From Diplosphaera chodatii (Eukaryota; Chlorophyta; Trebouxiophyceae; Prasiolales; Stichococcaceae): a stretch of 64,000 nt of DNA. Both the position numbers and the translations under genes were made by a program. Of the stretch, positions 47,851 through 59,200 are shown piece after piece; the first letter of the stretch is position 1, and every line of letters begins with the position of its first letter. The notes below the pieces were generated by a model, which saw only the letters and a list, made by a program, of their open reading frames with translations, had not been told where the DNA came from and made no database searches. Location: the NCBI GenBank assembly GCA_032358165.1, contig JAALGY010000017.1, positions 868,001 to 932,000 of the forward strand, given 5' to 3'.

Positions 47851-50800
47851 TTATTGCACCATGGAACCCTGGACATCGATGACGAAGCGGTAGTGCACGT
47901 CCGACTTGAGCATGCGCTTGTATGCCTCGTTTACGTAGCTCGCCGGAACCTCCTCGATCTGCGGGCACACACCATCACTTATGGTGCTGCAGCAGTCGAC
48001 CCCTCACAACGAGCCCTTGCACGTCAGCACTGCAGCCGGAGGGTGCACAGGAATGGGTGACAAGGGGTTGTGCTGTCCAGCTCACGTCGGAGGTGATGTC
48101 GTGCTCCCCGCAGAAGTCGAGCATCTCCTGCGTCTCCTTGATGCCGCCGATCAGGCTGCCGCCGACGCTCTTGCGGCCGAAGATGAGGGCGGACGTCGGC
48201 AGCTCCAGGGGGTGCGGCGGCACGCCCACCACCACCAGCTTGCCGTCCAGCTTCAGCAGGTTCTGTGGAAATCAAGGGGCAATAAGATCACCAACCATGT
48301 TACCGAGCTGTGCAGGTGTCGTTGGCAACACTGGCAGTCCCCTCATGCAACCCCCCGCTACCCAACACTTGGTCAAGGCCACGAGCTCCGCGCGCAGCGC
48401 AGTGCTGGCAGCAACTCATGTGCAGCGTGCCGCAGACGCAGCTGTCCGGCAGCGAGCCAGAGCGCTTTTGTCAAGGACATGAGGTCTGAGGCGGGCAGTT
48501 ATTATGATGACTCAAAAATTGTTTACCAGGTAGTCGGGCAGCGGGTGGTCGGCGGACACGGTGTCGATGATGCCGTCAAAGCTGTTGGCCACCGCCGCCA
48601 TGGCGTCCTTGTCCTTGGACACCACAAAGTGGTCCGCGCCCAGCCGCTTGGTCGACTCCTCCCTGCAGCATCAGGCACGCACTTCGTGCTCTGCATCTGC
48701 ATTATGGTTACAGGCAACAACACAGCTTAAATGAGGGTGCTGCATGCGAAGCCTGAGTGAAATCTATCGTATATGTCAGCATCAACACATGCACTTGTGA
48801 ACGGCTGCAGGGCGGCACATGTTGCCACATAGGGGCCAGCAATCTGCGGCTTACCGCTTCGACTCTGATGTGGACAGCACCGTGACCTCCAGACCCATGG
48901 CCTTGCCGATCTTCACCGCCCTGCAGCACGCATCAGATCAAGGTGAGGACGCGACTGTATCAGTCACGATGGTGGCTACTGTACGGCAGGGCTGTCCAGC
49001 AACACCTCAATATTCATATGCCAGCATGCTTCGTTCACACTGGCAGTATGCTGGTGGTCGGCAAGCAACGATGATGCGCAGGGGCCCTTGAACTGGACCA
49101 GCAGGAGCAGCAGCAGCAGCAGCAGGGGGAGAGGGGCGCACATGTGCCCCAGGCCGCCCAGGCCCACGACGCCGAGCTTCATGCCCTTGGTGTCCAGGCC
49201 ATAATGCCGCAGCGGCGAGTAGACCTGAGAAACAGAGTCGAGTATGGTCAGCAGAAGGGGAAAGAAAGAGAGGCCCGCTGCATAGAATTCGGATCTGCCG
49301 CATGATGTTTGACAACTCATCAATGAAGCCGGTTTAAACACCGCAAGCAGCTCCAGCTACATGGCGGATGTCCAGCGTCAGTGGGGAGCCCACCGTGATG
49401 CCGGCACACATCAGCGGCGCAGCGCCGGCCAGGGAGATGTTGTCGGGCACACTCAGCACGAAGTCCTGGTTGACGACCATGTGGCTCGAGTAGCCGCCCT
49501 GCAGCAGGTGGGCAACATGTCATACGCTTTCAAGGGTAGCAGACTAGAAGCGGGATGAAGAGGGGTGGGCAGGGCAAAGGCTCCTGGCGGAACATGGGCA
49601 TGAAACACCCCAACAGATGCAGGTGCAACGGAAGGTGTGCTGCGGGCGGGGGCGGGCAGCGGGCGCGCCTTGGTGTGGGTGGTGTCCTTGCCGGGCTCGG
49701 CGCCGTTGTAGGTGAAGGTGCAGGGGCCGGCGCAGAACTGCTCCGCGTCCGCCTTGCACCGGTCGCACTCCCGGCAGCTGTCCACCATGCAGCCCACACC
49801 CACGCGGTCGCCCACCTGTGGCACCGCAGTGCAGACGCTCCATGATGTCACAGTCCTCATTGTGTTACAGTCGTGAAGACTGTATGGCAAGGTTGTTGTT
49901 GTGTGGCTGCTCGCGGAAGCGCGCCTCACTGTGGAAGCACACAACTGAAGGGCTGTCTGGAGCGGGGCTTGCAGGGCCAGCCGCGCAAGCGTTTGGAACG
50001 GCAGCTGGCGTGTGCTCAGAGGGCCTTGCTCAGAGTGTGAGTTTTCAGAAAAGCCAACAGCAGAACCCAGACAGCAAGGTTGAATGGACCAGTCGAGTCG
50101 TTGAAGACGGAGCGCTGAACACACACTGTACCTTGAACTTGGAGACGCTGTCGCCGACCTCGGTGACGATGCCGGTGATCTCGTGGCCGGGCAGGCACGG
50201 GAACTTGGTGTTGCCCCACTCGTCGAACACCTGGTGCAGGTCCGAGTGGCACATCCCGCAGTGCGCCACCTGCAAAGCGTGACAGCTGCCGATCGATCCC
50301 TTGCACGTAGTGATGGCGCAGCACAGAGGCCAGCAGCACAGCCAGAACACGAGTTCAATGAAATTTAAAGTACCGTCGGCCATGAGTGGTTGCACGGAAA
50401 CCAGTGAACTGACAGTGCTGACTGGGACAAGGGGTTGACCGGGACAAGGGGTTGTGTTGAGGCAGGCCGGCCGGCAGCGCACCTGGATGTGGACATCCTG
50501 GGCACCGGGCTGGCGGCGCGTGAAGACGTGCGGCTGCAGCTTGCCCTCCTTGTCGGGCGCCGCCATGCCGAGGGCGCGCGTGCCATTGGGGTGCTCCTTC
50601 ACCTGACACCATCAACAGGGGTTGCAGGTCAGCGACCATCAGGCCAGCCGCTGTGACAACGGGACAGGTCCTGCAGCTCCCGCACCTAGCAGCACCGCAG
50701 CAGTGGCAGGTCAGCAATGCTGGCAGGCCAGCAGCTGTGACAGTGTAATGATATGTGACTACGAGCAGCATGTGCAGCTTGGTGGGTGGTGGGTGTGGCA

Positions 50801-51775
50801 CAACCCTGAATAGGGTGCCCATGCGTAGGGTTCCCACACGTGCACAGATCAGGGCACACTGGGTGTAAAGGGTGCGTTGCAGCACCCTACCTGCTCCACG
50901 CCTTCGAAGTCCTTGCTCGGGGCCGTCTTGAATGCGGCAATGACCTTGTCCCAGGCAACCTCACCTGCAAGGGAAGGGCACACCCATTGTCAGCAGGGCA
51001 TCTCTGCACACTCCACTCTAAACATGTGGACGTGTCTATAAATTGGCCTCACACAGACAGGGGAAACCGGAAGAGCTCAGATCACTTCAAGTCCCGTGCA
51101 TAGCGTTCACTGCGATCATCACAGACCCTTGCTCCATTGGTGCGAGAGCAAGTACAGCGCCAAACTCAAACAGGATCCGGTCGGAAGCGCGGGACCGTGC
51201 ACACTGCTGACATTGCAGCTGGACATCGACCGTTGCAGCAGATCGCACAAGAAGAAAAGGTACATGACTCACCCGATGCCTGTGTCACCTCTGCAGCCGC
51301 CTGCGCACTGCCATACCGCTTGGCCAGCTGCTCGAACTCCTGCAGAACAGCACGCATGACATATGCGCAAGTAGCCTCGACCCATCGGAGCGTGTTGCTG
51401 TGCTCGTTGTCGGGGTTCCTGGCCTCAGTGTTGGTTGTGCGGATGCTGCCCTGGTCATGACTAAACCACATACAGGTTATCAAAGGCGTGCTCTTGACCA
51501 GCTGGGACGACCGACATAGCAGCCAGGCATGAAGCCATAGCAGGAATCAAGCAGCGGATTGCAAGGTCGACAGCATCTGGGCATGCTGCACCAGTGTGTG
51601 ACGTCACGAAGCTGTGGCGAAATTGAAGTTTATGACGGTGGGTGACGGCCGAGACAGACGGCTGTCACACCTCTGCGTTGAAGCCGAAGCTGCCGTGCAG
51701 AGCCTGGCAGTACAGGGAGAAGGCTCGGGGGTCCTTGGCGATCTCCTCCTTTGTGGGAGTTGCAATTTGCACCAT
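47851..51775 (-). CDS. Zinc-dependent alcohol dehydrogenase, CAD/NADP type, with N-terminal extension
   Basis: Medium-chain dehydrogenase/reductase of the cinnamyl-alcohol-dehydrogenase group, interconverting aldehydes and alcohols, usually with NADP(H). The catalytic zinc site is seen in [13 protein letters not shown] and [10 protein letters not shown]. The structural zinc site is four Cys in [15 protein letters not shown]. Cofactor binding is [10 protein letters not shown], followed by [29 protein letters not shown] and a C-terminus ending [16 protein letters not shown]. All key residues are present. The first three exons (ATG 51775; exon 1 is 51775-51671) add about 85 residues before the usual start: [56 protein letters not shown]. 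Their phases fit the enzyme exons. A shorter product from the Met in [10 protein letters not shown] is possible. The physiological substrate cannot be told from sequence. Confidence 0.85.
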
Positions 51776-53261
51776 CGCGGCGAACGAAAGTGCGATCGAA
51801 GGTATGCAGAAGACGGCGGTTGCTGCACTCGTCAATAAGATGCGCTTTGACGTCCCCAAACACTTGAAAGTTGCAGTTATGGCGGTCGTGCGTCGCAAGC
51901 CGCAGAGTGAGGCCTCGGTCGCGTAATAAGGGGCCAAGAAATTCTCAGGAAGGTCTTCACCGCCTTACTCACACTGTTGTAACAGTGTGTCTAGTGGACG
52001 TAGGGTATTGAATCATTTCGCTCTTGTGGGGATTAACTTTCCGTGAACAGCCAGACCCCACAGGCTGTTGAGAGCACGACACCTCAGCCAACGAAGCACA
52101 AAGGTGCCTTTTCAGCGCACAAAGTCCTGCGAGAATAGCGAGATGGGCAGGATAATGCATGAAGACAAGCACCCTCGAAGCGCGGCGACCTGGACCGAGT
52201 GTTTCGCAAGTAAGCAATCGTGTCGCGGAGTCATGGGAGCATTCGCCGCAGCTCCATCCTCCGGCATGATACTCACGTCCTTCTGATAACCTTTGTACAT
52301 AATCTTCAGTCTGCTGCCGTGCGAATGGATCAACGCAGCGGTCTGTGCGCGTCCATCGTGATCGCACAGAAATGACATGCAGGCATCTGCCTATCGTGCA
52401 GCTGCGCTGCCCTGTGCTAGGCCTGGCAGCGAGGCTCTAGCGTCAGAACTGCGCAATCATGCGGTGCTGTATTGCAGATCAGGTCTGCGCCGTGCAGAAC
52501 AGGCGCACTGATCACTCCTGGTTGTCACCGCACAACTTGGTCAAACCGTGCCCACGCGTGTACTCCTGCAATCATTTCGTGCGTCTTATACGCATGAGAG
52601 TTGCTGATTCCGAAATTGCGCCGGCGCCGGCAGTTGGCAATGCCTTCCGTGGAACCCTGCCACGATTGACAGCTTGGCGCACTGCTGCCCAATGACGACG
52701 ATGACAAAGCACTGCCTAGATCGACGCGAGCTCGAAAGCGTAGGTTTTTATCACTAAGGTTGTGTGCGATGGTCAAGCTCCAGACGACTGCACAGGCCTA
52801 AACGGTGAGGAGAGATCCTGGCGAACGTTCGCATCCCGAGTCGGTCCCGGCTGAATCGCATAAACCCTACCAGACTCGCCGGCTAAATGCGGCACACATG
52901 CACTCCCAGTCAGCGGGGTAACCTACGTATACACCCAACGAAGAGTAGGGCAGTCGTAGCCAATGAGGGGTACAGCAGTGAAACACTGGCAGAGTGGCGA
53001 TGCATGATCTCCTGGGCCCACATACGAGTGAAAGCATACCTCAAAGGCAGATACCTACAGATTATACTCTGTTACAGCAGTCTGACACACAAGGTGTTGG
53101 AAGGCACAAAATAACCTACTGCTCACGCCTGTGCCACTGCAGTCAGTTAAGGATGGAGTCCTATTCGTTGTACAACCGTCTGGAGGCACCCCTTTGCTGT
53201 CTGCTGTCTCAACGGGCGATGTCGCGGGTTCAATCTCCGAAGCACACTGAGTCTACGCTGC
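51776..53261. other. 1.5 kb between dehydrogenase start and SEC8 stop, no confident gene
   Basis: Both flanking genes are on the minus strand. The stretch should contain the dehydrogenase promoter and SEC8 3' UTR. A minus-strand frame at 52378-52112 (MSFLCDHDGRAQTAALIHS onward) has a GTGAGT donor in it and might be an upstream exon, but no acceptor was found for it. The tRNA-like GGTTCAATC near 53.2 kb was rejected. It is less GC-rich than the genes. Confidence 0.3.
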
Positions 53262-56200
53262 CTACGAGATGCGCATGCCCTTCAGGGCGTTGAGAGCCGA
53301 TGCTGAGCGCGGGCCGCCCGGCGCCACGATGCGCTGCAGCTGCGCCCGGTGCCCGCTGCTCACGTACCGGTCGGGCACCGTCACCTGCAGGCATGCCACC
53401 GAGGCTAATGGAGCCAAATGTACAGGCAAGCGCCATACAGTGAGTGGTCCCACGCTGCACAGAGTCTTCCACACCCTGTCTGCTGAACCCCTGGATGTGA
53501 TGTGCTGTATGCATTCGTAGCGTCACATCAGGCTCAGCTGAACAGGCCAAAGAAAAGGGAACAGGGTGTGCATGCATACATGCAAGTAGGCATGCCGCAA
53601 ACCGGACAGCATGGCAGGCATGCGGCGGCACCTGCAGCAGCGCCAGGTACTCGGAGGGCGTGAAGCGCCCGGGGCGGTCGGCGGCCACCTTGACCAGGCT
53701 GTCCGCCGAGTAGGTGAGCAGGGTGTAGTAGGTGCGCGCCCGCTCGAAGGCGCGCACCGCCTCGGGGCGGAAGGCGCCGCCGGCCGCCCCCGCCGCCGCC
53801 AGCCCCGGCTGCAGCACCGTCAGCTGCCTCACCATCTTCGCGACGCCGCCCGCGTTGATTTCCTGCGATGTTTGAGTTCTATTACTGAACATTACTGAAC
53901 AAAAAACACCGTGCTGGTCGTTGCTGCCGCGAGGCCAGCATCTCGTTTGAGCAGCACGCCATAGATAGCTGAGAGGTGGCCGCTCCGAACACAGCATATG
54001 AGCGTGGGGTCGACCTCAGGCCGCCAGCAAATCGCTCAGCAGTGCTGCCGACGCACCCTGAGCTCGGGCAGGAGCCACATGGCGAGGCGCGCGGCCTGCG
54101 CCGCCAGGGTGCCGAACACATAGGCGCGCTTGCCGGACGGCAGGTAGGGGCTCAGCTCCTCCTCAGCCCGGGTCGCCGCCCTGTGCGCATTTCATACACA
54201 CTAACCAGGCCATCATGTCCCTTGCGCACATCGCCCCAGACACCTTGGCGCATCCGGTCGAACGGCGCTTCTGCCACGGGGTGGTGGCCAACTGATCAGT
54301 CACCTGGAGAAGGCGCCGATGCAGTCGTCCACCTCCCCCGCAGCGCCCTCCTCACACACATACGACGACTTTGCCAGGTCCTGCACAAGTCCAGCCATCA
54401 CACCGTCAGCAGGGCAGCTGGTCACCTGTCTCATTGGCATTCATGTCTGCGTGCCCACCGAGCAGTCTGCAGGCAGTGCGGAGCTTGCAGGAGCCGCCCA
54501 CGGGGAAGTTGCGCACGGGCGCACCTGGAGGTAGTCAACTAACTTAAGGAAAGAAGAAAGAAAGAAGAGTTCTTTAACTACCCCTAGCGCACCTGGAGGT
54601 AGAAGACCAGGAGCAGGGTGAGCTCCAGGCGCAGCGCGCGGGCGGCGGTGCCGGCGGCGGCCCTGAAGCGGTCCAGCAGGTGCGCCAGGCCCTCCGTCAG
54701 CCCGGTGCCCTCGCCGCCGCGGCCCCGCCCCAAGTACTCCCCCTGCTCCGGGACATGCACAGTCCTCCCGTGCAATACATGTTGGACGTAGGTGCCATGA
54801 GCACGGCCAGGGTGGCATTTGTTGTGTGCGGTGTGCACAGCACCAACATACACGAGGGCAAACGCTTGCTTTATCAGCACTGCATCAGCACTGCAAGTGC
54901 TGAGGTGGAGGAGCAATGTTTGGGTGTCAGCCACAGGAAGTGCAGAGGTGGATGTGACGGGTGGGCCCTTGAGGTGCTGTATGTCCTGCGTTCCACACCT
55001 GCAGCTGCTGGCTGTTGTCCTGGTGGCGGCGGTCGCCAAAGCGCACGATGGCGTCCGCCACAAAGTCCAGGCTGTCGGCGAGCGCCCCCAGGGCGGCTAA
55101 CCGTGCGCCCGAGGCGGGGCCCACCGCCAGCAGCGCCTCGGGCGTCACGCTGCGCTCCTGCAGCAGCCGCGCCAGCACCTCCGCCTCCGCCTGCTCCCCG
55201 CCGCCCGCAAAGCCTGTGACGTTGATGAGACCAGCTAAAAGGCGTTGCAGTAGGGAGCCCCGAGGGCGAGCCACACTGCTGGCCCTCGATCACAGTTGCT
55301 CACACTCGTCAGGCTGACTCACCTGCAGCGGCAGTACCACTGCAAATGTGGCAGTGCCACTGCTCTCTGTGGGCCATGGCATCTGTTTTGAAAGAGATCA
55401 CCCAGCAAACTGCAAACCTGCTGTGACGACTTCAGTGACGAAGGCGTCGATGCTGTCGCCTGGGCGGCCCGCGAAGAATGCTACAGGGTCGCCCGCCAGG
55501 CTGGCCGCCGGCTCCGCGGCCATCAGGCGCGCTAGCGTGCCATTGGACACCAGACCCTGGACTGCGGACCCTGACAGCGTCGACGTCATGTGCGCCTGGA
55601 AGGCGTCTAGCACGCGGGCCAACACCGACTCCGCAACACCTGCAAGCCATGATATTGCATCAGGATGGCGTGTGCATGTCGAATGTTCATGGAGAGGAAG
55701 CAGCGTCAACATAAGGTAATGCGCACCCCAACGAGTGTATCGTGCAAAGGTTTGAAACAGGGAAACTTACACGACAGGGCATGACCCCGGCCTACAGCCA
55801 ACAGCACGCATAGCACTCCTGCGTGTCACACTAGTAAGCACGACAGTCGAAACTCACCCACGAGGTGTGTGGCAAAGGGCGCCAGGTGCACGGCCCACAG
55901 CAGCAGGCTGGACAGCATGCGATCGGCGGCCAGCGCCGCCGGCAGCAGCGGGCGGTCCGCCGCATCTGAATCTGCCGCCTGCCCTGCAGCCGCCCGCAGC
56001 CGCGCCCGAGGCTGGAAGGCCTCTGGGTCCTCGAGCATCTTCGTGCACCGGCCCCTGAAGCACAACGACAGCTCATATGTCTACCTGCTCGTCTGTACTG
56101 TCAGCCCCTGACGATGCGCAGGCTTGCCGGCTGTGTCTCAGATGCAGGCTGTGCTGATGACGCAGACCTGCATCAGCAAGCACGAGCAGCTGGCGTGGCA

Positions 56201-59200
56201 CGTCGCCGTGGCTCACCTGAAGTCGACGTACACCTCGGGCAGGAACTCCTCCTGCACGAAGGTGTCCACGAAGCTGCGCAGCTGGCGCTGGCCGCTGGGC
56301 GGCGGGCCCCCGGGGCCGCCCGCCACTGACCGCTCTCCGTCTTCCTCCCCGTGCCCCTCCCACATGTCGTCTAGCAGCTGCAAAACAGCAGCAGACATCA
56401 TTTCAGTAGCCTAGTCCCAGCAGCAGCAGCAGATCCTTGCACGAAGTCAATATATTGCATGGAAACTCAATATATTGAGTGTTTTATTGAGGCAGAATTA
56501 CTGTGGAGGTCGCTAGATCCAGGTCGCGAAAAGGCAGTCAAACACAATATATTGAGGGTGCATCGCAATATATTGGGTGTGTACCTGTATACCATGATGT
56601 AAGAGTACTGCTGAGGCCTATAGACCCAAAGCTCGTCCACTCTCTCCAGATGCGGCACGGTCACATTGCACATGGCATCAGCTTGCCGGCAAACCTTAAG
56701 CGATCCAAAGTTCAGGTGAAAACAGCAATGCACCTGGCCCACAGAGTCGGTGAAAGACACGATGGGGCGGTAGATGATGGGCGTGAGGTGCGCGCTTCCA
56801 GCCTGCCCGCCCAATGCCTTCAGCAGCATCGCGCTCAGGTCCTGCGACTGCAGCAGGCAGACAACAACTTCGTGCCTTCAGCAGCATCGCGCTCAGATCC
56901 TGCGACTGCAGCAGGCGGACAACAACTTTGTGCACAAGTGGACATGCCGGGTTGAGGATTGACAACCTCCGGGTGTCTGGATCGGCGAACCGTCGGTGCC
57001 GTGGTGTGCATGCAGGAGTCCACTGCAAAATACAGGCACACGACAGATGTTGCAGGGTGCTCACATCGGAGAACCGGACGGACTGGTCACGCCGCAGGGC
57101 GCTGACGCCGCCCGCCACCTCTGCATCGAAGGAGAAGGTCAGCTTGCCGCCGTCACGCGGCGCCATCACCCCATTGCGCCCCACCTGCCACCCAATGCCT
57201 GCACACGACCAGCAAGCAAGTGACACTTGCAGCACGGAACCATCCCAGATGCTGAGCTGTCATTCGACCGAGTTTGCACTCCCGCACCGCCAGGATGCTC
57301 GGCGGCCTGAGCGTCACGGACAAGCTGGCATGCACGCGGGCGATTTGCGCACCTGTGGCTGAGTGGGATGCGGAGGCGGAGGTGCCCAGCAGCTCGGTGA
57401 TGAGCCGCTGCAGCTCCTTCTGCATGCACTCCCAGGCGGCCAGCACCTCCAGGTGGGCCTGCGCAGGCACAGCATCACGTCGCAGGTATGACCACTGGCA
57501 TGGTCATGCACCGCATCTGCAATGCACGACTCTATCCGAATCCCCAGTGAAGGGTGGTCAGCACATGCAGCAAGCAATGGCCATCATTAAGCAGGGCGCG
57601 ACGGGTGCAGCGTCCAGTGTCTTGGCTTGCTCACACCTGCTGCTGCGTCATGGGGGCCTCGGCCACTCGGATGCCCTGCTCCCGCCGCTGCTCGAGCAGG
57701 AGCTCAAGCCCCGCGGACGCTGCTGCTGGCTTGGCAACCGCCAGCAGCCGCATGACCGCCAGCATATTGCGCAGCACCTGCATCACCGCAGTGCACCGGC
57801 TTGCAGGATGTCCCGAGCTGCAGTCAGAATGAGCGGAGTTCTAATGCATCATGTGCAGCCTGCTGTGGCACATTCAGGCGAAGCACATGCAGAGGCATTG
57901 AGCATCCAGCGCAGATACCAACCAAGCTGCTCATATGTTGATGCGAACAGCGCCCATAGTGCCACTGCTCGATCGTTACCTGCTGGCACTCCTCAAACAC
58001 GTGCTGCAGGGCTGCCTGCGCTGCGAGCGTGACCTCCTCAGCGCCTGATGCGCCTTGGGTGTCCTCGATCTGCAGAATGCATGCAGATGCGCTCATCCCG
58101 CACAGACATATGATACAACACAGACCTGCAGGCACAGTGCAGAAGCGTGGTCAACAAGCCGAAGAACCACTGGCTGGGCTTGCGCGGCACCTGAGGGGCG
58201 GGCTCCACAGCCTCGACCGCCTGCATGATGACGTTGTGCATCTGCGTCATAGCATGCCGCCTGATGGAGAGCGCCGTCTCTGAAATGCCGCCAACCTGCA
58301 TGGCACCATCAGCATCACAGGTGACGCCACTCTGGCACATACGTCAACACTGCCCGGTCTTGAACGAGGAAGAACAGTGCATCTGTCGCACTGATGTTAC
58401 AGCTTCTCCATAGAGTGCCCACCGCGATCAGAGCGTCGACCAGAGCGGGGAGCGGGATGCCTGCAGCGCTCCTTTGTGCGCCCTTCCCCCCGTCAGCGGC
58501 AGCCAGCGCCCTATCGCCTGCTACACCTCTGTTGCCAGCTGCTGCTGCCAGTGCACCTCCAGGCCGCCCGAACTGCACCTGCGAGGCATGAAACCACTGG
58601 CGCTGGTCTCTGGCGCAACAGCACGGCCACCAGCAGTGTGTGGGGCTGCTGAGCGCAAGCAGTAACAGGCTGGCTGATTGTGCTTGCGGTGGTAAGTATG
58701 TACCGAAGCCAAGACACCAGTGTCACGGGCGGGCATGGCCGTGCCTGCGAGGGGCGGCGGCCAATGACGAGGGAGGAGCGCCGCTGCTCGCCACTGGTGG
58801 TGCGGCCGGGGCCCTGCCGCATGGATGTGCGCGAGGCGCTGGGCGGGTGGCTGCCGGGGCCGCCCAGCCGCGAGGACGGCCGGCCGCCGAGCACGGCGCT
58901 GCCCCGCACGCCCGGCCGCTGCATGTTACCCCTGTGTGGACAGCCATCTCCGTCGCTGGATGAAAACGTGACAGCAGAGATGGTGGGAAGTAGACGCTCG
59001 CTGCCGATTGGGGTAGATGGGCAACACCATCTGCAAGACTGACTTTGCTTGCAGCTGCTGAGCGGCATCAAGTTATTATATATGGAACCTGGTCCAGTGT
59101 GCGGTTGCGGCAATTCACTCCAGCTGCGCCCGTGCAGTGCCAACAGCAGGCGCAGCAGCACCCACCTCATGGAGTTGGCTGACGCCGTCCGCCGCATGTC

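Noticed and set aside
49090..49130. CAG/GCA triplet run
   Set aside because: Short simple repeat in a dehydrogenase intron; common in GC-rich algal DNA.
50420..50460. Doubled GGGACAAGGGGTTG in a dehydrogenase intron
   Set aside because: Two short copies only, away from splice sites; no evidence of function.
51776..51937. N-terminal membrane-like extension of the dehydrogenase to 51937
   Set aside because: The upstream frame begins with a TTG, not ATG; 51775 is the first ATG in frame.
52800..52860. GTTCGCATCCC resembling a tRNA B-box
   Set aside because: Flanking bases do not form a T-stem, and no acceptor stem is found.
53170..53240. tRNA-like B-box GGTTCAATC
   Set aside because: The T-stem pairs only partly and no complementary acceptor stem or A-box lies at the right distance.
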